Assembly: GCA_937871685.1 (NCBI GenBank)
Contig: CALMOL010000196.1
Location: forward strand, 7,300 to 20,911
Origin: an uncultured Verrucomicrobiota bacterium
Lineage (GTDB): Bacteria > Verrucomicrobiota > Verrucomicrobiia > Chthoniobacterales > SZAS-18
Length of the DNA stretch: 13,612 nucleotides
Direction of reading: 5' to 3'
Below, piece after piece: positions 1 through 7,122 of the stretch. The notes beneath the pieces are model-generated. The model had not been told where the DNA came from, did no database searches, and saw only the letters and a list, made by a program, of their open reading frames with translations. Each line of letters begins with the position of its first letter. Position 1 is the stretch's first letter. The position numbers and the translations under genes are program-made.

Positions 1-6
1 CGGCGA

Positions 7-45
7 CCCGTCCGCGGCGCGGACGGGGCCGCCTCCATGGCGGCC
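7..45. repeat. Two back-to-back GC-rich hairpins
   Basis: Positions 7-15 (CCCGTCCGC) pair perfectly with 19-27 (GCGGACGGG) around a 3-nt loop. Positions 27-33 (GGCCGCC) pair with 39-45 (GGCGGCC) around the loop TCCAT. Neither is followed by a T-run, so a classical intrinsic terminator is not shown. Frame 1 is open from the window edge to a TAG at 49-51, so these bases could also be the last 16 codons of an upstream gene. I cannot tell which. Confidence 0.35.
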
Positions 46-81
46 GTCTAGCCGCCTCGTCGCGCGTTGGCATCGGGCAGC

Positions 82-582
82 ATGACCGCTCTTCGCCCCC
101 TCCGCCGGCTGGCGGCGGCCGTCGTCCTGCCGCCGCTCGTGCCGTGGGTGGCGCGCTGGATCGGGCGGCAGGAGGCGCGCATCCTGCGCGACGGCGAGCC
201 GCTGCCGCCGGGGCTCCTCGCCTACGCGCGGGACCGCCTCGGCGTGCGGGCCGCCGCCGAGGTGCGCGTGCTCGTGGTCGAGGAAGTGCCGCTGCCGGTC
301 CCGCCGTGGGCGCGCCGGCTCGGGGGCTTCAGCGCGCCGCGTTCGCCGGCCGGATTGGCGGCGCTGCGCGGCATCTACGTGCGCCCGCCCTGGCGGCGCG
401 ACCGCGGCGTGCTCGCGCACGAGCTGGCCCACGTGGCGCAATACGAGCGCCTCGGCGGCGCGCGGGCTTTCCTGCGCGTTTACCTGCGCGAGTGCATGGT
501 CGAAGGTTACCCATTCTCGCCCCTGGAGCTGGAGGCCGGCGCGGCCGGCACGGAAGCCGAGGAGTGGTTTGCCCAGCGGTGA
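82..582 (+). CDS. Small HExxH metallopeptidase-like protein
   Basis: A 166-residue protein when started at ATG 82; an in-frame TTG at 67 would add five residues, and ATG is preferred. Residues about 8-27 are hydrophobic with flanking arginines (LAAAVVLPPLVPW), which suggests a membrane anchor or peripheral helix. The zinc motif HELAH lies at residues 113-117 in the context GVLAHELAHVAQYERLGG. A glutamate in LELEA (149 or 151) is well placed as a third ligand, the gluzincin-like arrangement seen in small DUF4157-like proteins. The protein is short and has no obvious separate substrate domain, so proteolytic activity is inferred from the motif only. The C-terminus is acidic and alanine-rich. 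It is separated by 76 bp from the STM4015-family gene, so it may or may not be co-transcribed with that cluster. No Shine-Dalgarno is visible. Confidence 0.75.
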   Translation: MTALRPLRRLAAAVVLPPLVPWVARWIGRQEARILRDGEPLPPGLLAYARDRLGVRAAAEVRVLVVEEVPLPVPPWARRLGGFSAPRSPAGLAALRGIYVRPPWRRDRGVLAHELAHVAQYERLGGARAFLRVYLRECMVEGYPFSPLELEAGAAGTEAEEWFAQR

Positions 583-658
583 TGCCAGGACACGCTGGTT
601 CGACGGCGCAATGTAATTCTCGCTGGCACCGGCATGCTGTGCGGCTACAGGCGGTAGA

Positions 659-1579
659 ATGTTCACCGAACACCGGACCCAATGGCTTGGGCACCCCGTC
701 GCGGACTTCACGTCCGAGGTGGTGGATGAGCCCATCGATCCCACCCGCATCTATCGCCTGCGGGTTGACTACGACTCGGACATGTCGTTCGCCGAGCTTT
801 TCGAGCGTTTCGTGGAGCAGGGCGGCGCGGCGGAGGTGCCGGCGATCATCATCGGCATGTGGTTTGCGGACGGGGCCGAGGCGAACGACGAGCCGGTGCA
901 ACTGCTCGCCGGCGCGCGCGACCGACTATCCAAACTGCGCGGCATCTTCTTCGGCGAGATGCTTTCGGAGGAGTCGGAATGCTCGTGGATCGAGCAGGGC
1001 GACGTCTCGCCGCTCTTCCTCGCGTATCCGGCGCTGGAGCATTTCCGCATCCGCGGAAGCAGTAATCTTACCTTCGGCTCGCGGCTGCGCCACGCGGCGC
1101 TTCGCTCACTGGTGATCGAGACCGGCGGCCTGCGCGGCGCCGTGGTGCGCGAAGTCCTCGCGGCCGACTTGCCCCTGCTGCGGGAACTCCAGCTCTGGCT
1201 GGGCACGGACGATTACGGCGGCGACGCGTCCGACGAGGATCTCGCTCCGCTGCTCGCCGGAGAGGTTTTTCCGCATTTGCGCCGGCTTGGCCTTCGTAAT
1301 GCGCGGAGGCAGGACCACATCGCCAAGCTCGTGGCCAGCGCGCCGATCACGGAGCGGCTCCATGAGCTGGACCTTTCTCTCGGCACGTTGTCCGACGAGG
1401 GCGCCGAGGCATTGCTCGCCAGCCCCGCGATTGCCCGCCTGCGCCGGCTGGATCTTCATCGCCATTACCTTTCGGACGACATGATGCGGCGGCTGACGGC
1501 GAAGTTCCCGCACGTGGACGTTTCCAAGCAGGAGACCCCGGAAGACGGCGACTTTCGCTACGTGGCCGTGAGCGAGTGA
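659..1579 (+). CDS. STM4015 family protein (LRR-like)
   Basis: A 306-residue protein matching, from memory of the family, the STM4015 family of leucine-rich-repeat-like proteins. The N-terminal ~100 residues are a non-repeat domain containing VPAIIIGMWF at 60-69. From about 120 onward come LRR-like strands: YPALEHFRIRG, LRSLVIETGGL, LPLLRELQLWLG, FPHLRRLGLRN, LHELDLSLG and LRRLDLHRHYLSDD. The last segments resemble ribonuclease-inhibitor-type LRRs (LRRLDLxxxxLSDD). There is no signal peptide or membrane segment, so it should be cytoplasmic. The stop overlaps the GTG start of the next gene (GTGA at 1576-1579), indicating translational coupling. LRR folds usually bind proteins or peptides, so a substrate-recognition or scaffold role for the cluster is plausible but is inference. 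The biochemical function of this family is not established as far as I know. Confidence 0.85.
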   Translation: MFTEHRTQWLGHPVADFTSEVVDEPIDPTRIYRLRVDYDSDMSFAELFERFVEQGGAAEVPAIIIGMWFADGAEANDEPVQLLAGARDRLSKLRGIFFGEMLSEESECSWIEQGDVSPLFLAYPALEHFRIRGSSNLTFGSRLRHAALRSLVIETGGLRGAVVREVLAADLPLLRELQLWLGTDDYGGDASDEDLAPLLAGEVFPHLRRLGLRNARRQDHIAKLVASAPITERLHELDLSLGTLSDEGAEALLASPAIARLRRLDLHRHYLSDDMMRRLTAKFPHVDVSKQETPEDGDFRYVAVSE

Positions 1580-2832
1580 GCGCGGATTTCGTCGTGGTGG
1601 GCAACCCGGAATCGCGCCGGGTCGAGAACTTCCTGCGCGCCGCGCGCCAAGCGACTGGCCAGCGGCCGACGGTGCTGGCTTGGCTGCAGGTGCTGCGCGG
1701 TCGGGTGCGTTGGGAATCCTTCGCGGGGCGCGAAGTGTTCGTGCGGCTGGAATCCCCCGGCAAGAACTGGGAGGTTGAGCGCGGTATCCTCGCGCTCGGC
1801 GCGGGTGAAAATGACGAGGAAGACCCCAATGCCTCCCGCTGGAACCGATGCTCGCGGCGCGAGGTGGCGGCGCTCGAGAATGATCCCGGCCGGCTGTGGC
1901 CGTCCCGGCAATGGTATCTCGGCTGGCGCGCGATCCTGGCGCAGATAGCGGCAAGATTGCACGCCCATGCCGCGGCGGTGCGCTGGTTCGTGCCGCCGTC
2001 GGACGTGGGCATCATGTTTGACAAGGCAGCGACGGACCAGCTTTTAGCCAGCCGCGGCGTGCCGGTGCCGCGCGGGCTGGGCGTGCCGGAATCCTTCGAC
2101 GACCTCCTCGCGCGCATGGCCGCGGCCGATTGCCGCCGCGTGTTCCTCAAGCTGTGCCACGGCTCGTCCGCATCCGGCACCGTGGCCTTCGAGCGACGCG
2201 GAGCCCGCTGCCAAGCTTTCACCACGACGGAGCTAGTCCGCGACCACGCCGGGATGCGCCTCTACAACGCGCGCCGCGTGCGCCGGATTACGGACCCCGG
2301 CGAAGTGGCCACCCTCGTGGACGCGCTCTGCGCCGAGCGCGCGCTGGCGCAAGCGTGGATTCCGAAGGCCGGCTGGCGCGGCGGCCGCATGGACTGGCGC
2401 GTGGTCGTCATCGGCGGCGCGCGTCGCTTCGTCGTGCCGCGCCTCGCGGCCACTCCCTTCACCAATCTCCAGTTGGGCGCCCGGCGCGGCGACCAGGATG
2501 CTCTCGCCGCGGAGTTGGGCGCGGCGCGAACGGAAGCGCTGCTCGCGCCGGCCACGGCGGCGCTGGCCTGCTTTCCGCAAGCGTTGGGAGCGGGCGTGGA
2601 TCTCGCGCCCGAGGTGGGATCTCGACGATCCTGGGTGCTGGAGGTCAACGCCTTCGGCGACGATCTGCCGGGGCTTCTCTCCGAAGGCCGCGACGCCTGC
2701 GCGTGGGCGGTGGCCGCCGCGCTGAACTCGCTCAAGTCTCCTGCACCGGACGGTAATCCTCTGCCCGGTCGAAGCCCGCCGTCCAAGCCACCGCCTGATG
2801 GCACGTGCGCATGTCCGGCGGCACCCGGATGA
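1576..2832 (+). CDS. STM4014 family ATP-grasp-like protein
   Basis: 418 residues starting at GTG 1576, coupled to the upstream STM4015 gene by a GTGA overlap. The N-terminus (DFVVVGNPESRRVENFLRAA) is typical of STM4014. The central and C-terminal parts look like an ATP-grasp fold: IMFDKAATDQLLASRGVPVPR (K150), VFLKLCHGSSASG (K192, a nucleotide-binding strand plus loop), MDWRVVVIGG (272-281) and VLEVNAFGDDLPGL (354-367), whose E356 and N358 sit where ATP-grasp enzymes place Mg ligands. ATP-grasp proteins typically ligate a carboxylate to an amine or thiol; the substrate here is unknown. Residues from about 387 on (KSPAPDGNPLPGRSPPSK...) are Pro/Gly-rich, lie antisense to the conserved end of the convergent DUF6745 gene, and look like a non-family extension after loss of an earlier stop. 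Confidence 0.82.
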   Translation: MSADFVVVGNPESRRVENFLRAARQATGQRPTVLAWLQVLRGRVRWESFAGREVFVRLESPGKNWEVERGILALGAGENDEEDPNASRWNRCSRREVAALENDPGRLWPSRQWYLGWRAILAQIAARLHAHAAAVRWFVPPSDVGIMFDKAATDQLLASRGVPVPRGLGVPESFDDLLARMAAADCRRVFLKLCHGSSASGTVAFERRGARCQAFTTTELVRDHAGMRLYNARRVRRITDPGEVATLVDALCAERALAQAWIPKAGWRGGRMDWRVVVIGGARRFVVPRLAATPFTNLQLGARRGDQDALAAELGAARTEALLAPATAALACFPQALGAGVDLAPEVGSRRSWVLEVNAFGDDLPGLLSEGRDACAWAVAAALNSLKSPAPDGNPLPGRSPPSKPPPDGTCACPAAPG

Positions 2833-3673
2833 GGTAGCGCCGGCCCGTCGAAGGGCACCCCACCGAGACGCACACCAGCGGCTCGTCTTCCCCGAGCTTC
2901 ACCCGCAGCAACTGGCGCACGCCACCGGGATCTCGATCCTCGTGCAGCACGCTGGCCTTGGCCTCGCGCAGGAAGCGCTCGAACCCGATCCGCTCGACGA
3001 GCACGCGCCGCGCCTCGGCGTTCGGCTCCGCCAGCGCCTGTGCCGCCGTGAGCGTTCCGGGGAAGAACGCCGCCTGCGCCGAGATGGCGGTGCCGTTCCA
3101 GCGCAGGCCGACGCCGCGCATTGATTCCGGAAGGCTCTCGATCCCTGTGCGCGCAATGTCCACCCACGAGGAAACGACGAGATCTGGCGGCAGCGCTTTC
3201 AGCCGGCGGCAACCGCGCACGTCCAACGCGGAAAGCGGCCCCAAGCCGGCGGGAAGCTCGGCCAGCGTGGCGCATTCCCGCGCCGTCACGGAGCCCACGG
3301 AGACGCGCGCGCTTTCCGGCCAGACTCGCAACGAGCGGCAGCCGCTTGCGTCGAGAAAATCCGCGCTCAGGTTCTCCGGCAGTTCCTCGAGCGAGGGACA
3401 GTCGCGCAGCCACAGCACCGGCACCCGCAGTCCCGACGGCAAACGGGTGAGATGGGGAGCGCCGGAAAGATCGAGCTTGTGGCTGACGCGCCACGCGGCC
3501 GGCCACGTCTCGGCCGGAAAACCGTGCCAGATCAGCGTGTGGCACGTGAGTTCCGCCGGCGCGCCCGCGAGGGAGGGCACGCCCGTCAGATCCACGATCC
3601 GTCCGACGTGCCGGCTGGGGGCAGCCCCGGCGCGGATCATCTTGGCGAGTTCGTCCGCGATTGCCTTCGCCAT
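2732..3673 (-). CDS. LRR plus DUF6745 domain protein
   Basis: A 313-residue protein with ATG at 3673. Residues 25-190 form short leucine-rich repeats of the LxxLPxxL type: KLDLSGAPHLTRLPSGL, VLWLRDCPSLEELPENL, FLDASGCRSL, ALDVRGCRRLKALPPDL and ARTGIESLPESM. From RWNGTAIS (191-198) to the end the sequence matches the DUF6745 domain as I remember it: FFPGTLTAAQALAEPNAEARRVLVERIGFERFL, LLRVKLGEDEPLVCVSV, CPSTGRRYLIRVPPDMRTC and AVAWTAGF. It is probably cytoplasmic. The start lies 2 bp after the stop of the 119-residue gene (TGA-GC-ATG), so it is the last gene of the minus-strand operon. Its final 101 bp overlap the convergent STM4014 gene. DUF6745 has no known function; the LRR part suggests protein or peptide binding. 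This is a second LRR protein in the cluster besides STM4015. Confidence 0.82.
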   Translation of the reverse strand: MAKAIADELAKMIRAGAAPSRHVGRIVDLTGVPSLAGAPAELTCHTLIWHGFPAETWPAAWRVSHKLDLSGAPHLTRLPSGLRVPVLWLRDCPSLEELPENLSADFLDASGCRSLRVWPESARVSVGSVTARECATLAELPAGLGPLSALDVRGCRRLKALPPDLVVSSWVDIARTGIESLPESMRGVGLRWNGTAISAQAAFFPGTLTAAQALAEPNAEARRVLVERIGFERFLREAKASVLHEDRDPGGVRQLLRVKLGEDEPLVCVSVGCPSTGRRYLIRVPPDMRTCHQAVAWTAGFDRAEDYRPVQET

Positions 3674-3675
3674 GC

Positions 3676-4035
3676 TCAGTCCACGACGCGCCGGATTTCC
3701 TTCGGGTGATATTCGCGCTGGATGCGCACGGCGTAGCTGCCGCTGGGCAGCGTGATCGGGCCGTGCTCCTCGTGCCGCACCACGGCCTCCGCGCCCGTCA
3801 CTTCCACGTAAAGGTCGGCCCCGTTCCGCCGCACCCGGGCCGGCGCTTCCGGCGCGAGGGCGTGGGAGTGGCCGGTCGCCTCGCCCTCTGCCAGCACCGG
3901 CCGCACGGTCACGGCGTCCGTCGGCACGACGCCAACGGCGATGAGGAACACATCCCCTTGGCGCCACACGCGCGGGACCGATGCGGCGGGGGAAGGCGCT
4001 TCGGCGCGGCCAAACAGGCGGTTGAGCAGACTCAT
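3676..4035 (-). CDS. Conserved small protein with HSH/HEEHGP motifs
   Basis: 119 residues; the ATG at 4033-4035 overlaps the STM4011 stop in an ATGA, which fixes the start. The N-terminal 20 residues are variable (MSLLNRLFGRAEAPSPAASV). The conserved core follows: VWRQGDVFLIAV (23-34), PVLAEGEATGHSHAL (46-60), DLYVEV (74-79), VVRHEEHGPITLPSGSYAV (85-103) and QREYHPKEIRRVVD (106-119). I recognise this as a family of small uncharacterised bacterial proteins often encoded just upstream of DUF6745 proteins, as here. The predicted fold is all-beta. His56, His58, His88 and His91 could form a metal site, as in small cupin-like barrels, but that is inference. No signal peptide. It forms a tight pair with the downstream LRR-DUF6745 gene, and its position inside an STM401x operon suggests a shared pathway. 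Confidence 0.8.
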   Translation of the reverse strand: MSLLNRLFGRAEAPSPAASVPRVWRQGDVFLIAVGVVPTDAVTVRPVLAEGEATGHSHALAPEAPARVRRNGADLYVEVTGAEAVVRHEEHGPITLPSGSYAVRIQREYHPKEIRRVVD

Positions 4036-4943
4036 GCGACGGAGGATAGCGCGCCCTCCCGCGCGGGCAAAGCACTCGCCGGCCAAGCGGCCGGGATGCG
4101 CTCCAGCACGCCGTCGCCAAACACCTCGTGGAGCCGCAGCGGCTCGTAGTGCACGTAGCCGATGTGGCAGCCGCACGTCGCGGCTGGGCAGGCGCGCGGC
4201 CGCAGCGCCGCCTCGAAGCCGGCCTCGTAGATATTGCCGAGGACGCCGCCGAGGAAATGGCAGCGGCGCACGTCGCCCGCACCGTCCACGGTGAAAGTGG
4301 TGTGCCCACCGAGACAAAGGCCGCCGCGCGTCGGCTGCGGGTGAAGGTTGAGACGGAAATGCGGGTCGATCCGCTCCAGGCGCGCCACCTCATCCGCCGT
4401 GTAGTAATCAGCCTCACGCTTCCAGGCGTTGATCCAAACGTAGATCGCTGGATCGAGCGCATCGCGCAGCCGCTCGATGTCGTCGAAGACCTCCCGCCGG
4501 CCGACGATGCCCACGCTAAACGGCACGCCCGCGGCCTGCGCGGTGGCGCATTGGCGGAGAAACCGCGCCAGCGTCGTCTCGCCGGGATGATACGTCGCCC
4601 AGAGCGCGGTGGTCGCGGGATTGGCACGCGCGAGCCAGGGGAGCGAGGCGGAGAGATTCGTCTGCGCGGCGACCTTCCACACGTTCGGCAAATGGCTGAG
4701 CCGAATCATCGCCTCCTGATAAGCGCGGTGCCCGAGCGCTTCGCCCCACGGGGTGAACAGCACGCCGATGCGCTCGGCTCGGCCGGCTACCCAATCGACG
4801 AAGCGACCGAGGCGACGCGCGTCGTCCGCCAGCGCCGCGCGGTCGTCGCGCGTCTTGGCGAAAGGGCAGTAGGGGCACGCGTAGTTGCAGCTCGCGAGCG
4901 GGCCGCGCCAGAGGATGGACCAGCGAGGATCAGGCGAGGACAT
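4032..4943 (-). CDS. STM4011 family radical SAM protein
   Basis: 303 residues. Residues 8-27 (WSILWRGPLASCNYACPYC...) carry the radical SAM 4Fe-4S motif CxxxCxxC at C19, C23 and C26, very close to the N-terminus. The core continues through FTPWGEALGH, VAAQTNLSASLPWL and LWATYHPGETTLARFL, which are characteristic of STM4011. The C-terminal part has further cysteines at 210, 228, 252, 257 and 259 (GLCLGG, RRCHFLGG, CPAATCGCH), including TFTVDGAGDVRRC, reminiscent of a SPASM/Twitch auxiliary cluster domain. Such domains are common in peptide- and protein-modifying radical SAM enzymes. The ATG at 4943 lies 14 bp inside the STM4012 gene and the stop overlaps the next gene's ATG, so it is translationally coupled on both sides. 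The substrate is unknown. It should generate a 5'-deoxyadenosyl radical from SAM in the cytoplasm. Confidence 0.9.
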   Translation of the reverse strand: MSSPDPRWSILWRGPLASCNYACPYCPFAKTRDDRAALADDARRLGRFVDWVAGRAERIGVLFTPWGEALGHRAYQEAMIRLSHLPNVWKVAAQTNLSASLPWLARANPATTALWATYHPGETTLARFLRQCATAQAAGVPFSVGIVGRREVFDDIERLRDALDPAIYVWINAWKREADYYTADEVARLERIDPHFRLNLHPQPTRGGLCLGGHTTFTVDGAGDVRRCHFLGGVLGNIYEAGFEAALRPRACPAATCGCHIGYVHYEPLRLHEVFGDGVLERIPAAWPASALPAREGALSSVA

Positions 4944-6246
4944 AGGCGCGCATGCGTTCCTCTACCTCAGCCGAGTAGAGCCACGGGCCGATCACGTCGC
5001 TCCATTCCAGCCCGAGCGTGGTGGGTCGGAGCACCTCCCCTTCCCACGCGGCGGCGCCGCATTCCACCAGCTCGGCGAGCGCCGGGAAGTCTTCTGCGGC
5101 CGACGTGCCAAACCACGCCCGGTAGGCAGCCGCGTCGAGTCCATTGGCGCGCAGGATTCCCTTGATCACGTAGCGGCGGCGCTGCTCCGCGTCCGACACC
5201 CGACAGCCATAGGCCGCGCGCGTGAACTCTCCGGCCGGGAGCCGCAGGTAATGGTCGATGATCTCCCGCACGCCCGCGCGGCCGACGGCCCACTCCGTCG
5301 AGTAATGGAGGCCGCGAGTGTAGGAGCGCGCGCCGGCGCCGAGGCCCAGCATGCCGTCCTCTTGGCAGCAATATTCCGGCGTCGGCGCCGCGGGATGATT
5401 GGGCGAGCGGAACAAGCGCATCGAGACCTGCCGCCAGCCGCGCTCCAGCAGCCAGTCCCGGCCCTCGCGGTAAAGCGCCTCGCGCGCGTCGATCGGCCGC
5501 CGGCCGGCCCGGTCCATGCCCGTGAGCGGGCGGACGTAGAGCGGATAAAGGAAAAGCTCCTGCGGATCGAAGCGCGTGGCCTCTTCCAGCGAAGCCCGCC
5601 AGCTCGCGCGAGTCTGGCCAGCCATGCCGTAGATGAGGTCCACGTTCAGCACCGGGAACTCTGCCGCGCGGAGCCAGCCGAGCGCCCGCCGCGCGAGCGC
5701 GGGGTCCTGCGGCCGCCCCAAGGCGCGCGTCTCGTCGGGATGAAAGCTTTGCGCGCCGAGGCTCGCGCGCGTCACACCCGCCTCCCGCAGCCAAGCCAAC
5801 TTGGCGGGATCGATCGTGCCAGGCGACATCTCCACCGCCACCGGCGCCGATTCCGCGCGCGGAAACACCTCCAGGATGCGAAACAAGCGCTCCAGCTCGG
5901 CGACCGAAAGAAACGTCGGCGTGCCCCCGCCCAGCGCCACCCGCGACGCGCGGGGCGGCGCCGGCATCAGGCCGCGCACGGCATCCGCCTGCCGTTCCAG
6001 CGCGTCGAGGTAGAGGGCCACGAGCGAAGGCTCGGCGCCGGTCGTGGTGAAGAGGTTGCAGAACCCGCAGCGCGCCTCGCAGAAAGGCAGGTGAGCGTAG
6101 AGGAACAGCGCGCCGACCTCCTCGCCGGCCCACGCTTCTCCGAGCTCCGCCGGCGGGTCCAGCGGGCGATACGCCGTCTTGTGCGGGTAGCCGTAGGCAT
6201 ACCCTTGGAAGAGGCCGCCGGCGCGGACGCGTTCGCGGAGCGTCAT
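4930..6246 (-). CDS. STM4012 family radical SAM protein (HemW-like)
   Basis: 438 residues with ATG at 6246, fixed by an ATGA overlap with the upstream hydrolase stop. The N-terminal YAYGYPHKTAYRPLDPP is typical of STM4012. LYAHLPFCEARCGFC (49-63) gives the CxxxCxxC motif at C56, C60 and C63; the GGGTP SAM-binding motif is at 106-110. Later come SLGAQSFHPDETRALGR, LNVDLIYGMAGQT and LGLGAGARSYT, the standard HemN/HemW-superfamily blocks. The fourth cysteine of true coproporphyrinogen dehydrogenase HemN (CxxxCxxCxC) is missing, since FCNLF follows. Annotation as a coproporphyrinogen III oxidase would therefore be misleading. It probably performs SAM-dependent radical chemistry on an unknown substrate together with STM4011. 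Its last 14 bp overlap the STM4011 start. Confidence 0.9.
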   Translation of the reverse strand: MTLRERVRAGGLFQGYAYGYPHKTAYRPLDPPAELGEAWAGEEVGALFLYAHLPFCEARCGFCNLFTTTGAEPSLVALYLDALERQADAVRGLMPAPPRASRVALGGGTPTFLSVAELERLFRILEVFPRAESAPVAVEMSPGTIDPAKLAWLREAGVTRASLGAQSFHPDETRALGRPQDPALARRALGWLRAAEFPVLNVDLIYGMAGQTRASWRASLEEATRFDPQELFLYPLYVRPLTGMDRAGRRPIDAREALYREGRDWLLERGWRQVSMRLFRSPNHPAAPTPEYCCQEDGMLGLGAGARSYTRGLHYSTEWAVGRAGVREIIDHYLRLPAGEFTRAAYGCRVSDAEQRRRYVIKGILRANGLDAAAYRAWFGTSAAEDFPALAELVECGAAAWEGEVLRPTTLGLEWSDVIGPWLYSAEVEERMRAYVLA

Positions 6247-7052
6247 GAGGAAGAAGGCCAGTCGGCCGGGCGCAACCATCCGTGCGCGTAGGGCACCGTC
6301 CACACCGCCGCGTGCCCCACGCGGTGGCCGGTCCATCCGTCCTCGCCGTAGAGGGTGCCATGGTCGGAGCAGACGATGAAGAAGGTCGGTCGCGGTCGCG
6401 CCGCGCAGGCGGCGAGCAGCACGGGCAGCGCCGCATCCACCGCGCGCAACGCGGCGGCGTGGCTGGCGAGGTCGTCCGGGCCGTGGTCGCGCAGGTAAAA
6501 ATAATTCGGCTGATGCATCGCCGCGACGTTCAAAAACGTGAGCAGCGGCGCGGGCGAGGCCGCTTGGATGCGCTCCGCCGCGAACGAAAACTGGCGCGCC
6601 GGCGCCTCCCGCTCCGTCACCCCGAATTCCGGCCGCCAGTGATGTTCGTCGAACATTGCGGGAAACACGCGGCTCAGCGGCGTCAGGCCATTGAAGAAGC
6701 CGACCCCGCCAACGCAAAGCGCGTGGTATCCCGCCGCCCGCAGGCCGGCAACGATGTTGTCCGCCGCGAAGACGCGCGTGCGCGGGCCGGTCGTCTCGCT
6801 GCCGGCGAACTCCGCCGCGAACAAGCGCTCGCGCGGTGCCGCCGGGTCGGCCGGCGTCGGCAGGAAGCCCGCGAAGAACGCGTGGTGCGCCGGCCACGTG
6901 AACGATCCCGGCGTGTGCCGCTTTTCCCAGCTGCCCGGCGCCAGCAACCGCCGGAGGCGGGGCGTGCGCTCCCATTCGCCCACGGTCGCGTCCCAGCGCA
7001 GCGAGTCGAGCACCAGCCACAGCAGGTCGTGGGTGCCCACGACGGCGTTCAT
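6243..7052 (-). CDS. STM4013/SEN3800 family hydrolase (alkaline phosphatase superfamily)
   Basis: 269 residues when started at ATG 7052 (MNAVVGTHDLLWLVLDSLRWD). The open frame extends upstream, but only into the end of the GAF gene. The sequence shows alkaline phosphatase/sulfatase superfamily landmarks. LVLDSLRWD (13-21) supplies the first metal aspartate. HTPGSFTWPAHHAFFAG (46-62) holds the probable Thr/Ser nucleophile at T52 or S50. NVAAMHQPNYFY has H180, VCSDHGTLYGEDGW has D230-H231, and GHRVGH has H247. It lacks a signal peptide, so unlike many sulfatases it should be cytoplasmic. It is the first gene of the tightly overlapping minus-strand operon; its stop overlaps the STM4012 ATG. The likely reaction is hydrolysis or transfer of a phosphate, sulfate or phosphonate ester, but the substrate is not known for this family. 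Confidence 0.87.
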   Translation of the reverse strand: MNAVVGTHDLLWLVLDSLRWDATVGEWERTPRLRRLLAPGSWEKRHTPGSFTWPAHHAFFAGFLPTPADPAAPRERLFAAEFAGSETTGPRTRVFAADNIVAGLRAAGYHALCVGGVGFFNGLTPLSRVFPAMFDEHHWRPEFGVTEREAPARQFSFAAERIQAASPAPLLTFLNVAAMHQPNYFYLRDHGPDDLASHAAALRAVDAALPVLLAACAARPRPTFFIVCSDHGTLYGEDGWTGHRVGHAAVWTVPYAHGWLRPADWPSSS

Positions 7053-7122
7053 GTCGGGGGCCGGCGTCACGAACGGACTTTGCGCGGGCAAGGCGGCGGC
7101 ATCAATGCCGCGCCGGCGGTCC

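Larger units (their letters stand above)
659..7052. other. STM4011-4015 gene cluster, two convergent units
   Basis: All five STM4011-STM4015 families lie together here. STM4015-STM4014 run on the plus strand. STM4013-STM4012-STM4011 followed by the 119-residue protein and LRR-DUF6745 run on the minus strand. Junctions are ATGA or GTGA overlaps (1576-1579, 4032-4035, 6243-6246), a 14-bp overlap (4930-4943) and one 2-bp gap (3674-3675), so each strand reads as one operon. The two units end against each other with a 101-bp overlap at 2732-2832. The enzyme set suggests modification chemistry; the product and physiological role are unknown. Confidence 0.85.

Noticed and set aside
144..1115. Long plus-strand open frame overlapping the peptidase and STM4015 genes
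   Set aside because: The translation is Ala/Arg/Pro-rich and shows no family resemblance; it is a GC-rich shadow of the two real genes in another frame.
3661..5165. Plus-strand open frames of 162 and 345 codons opposite the radical SAM operon
   Set aside because: They are Arg/His-rich antisense shadows of genes with clear CxxxCxxC and family motifs on the minus strand.
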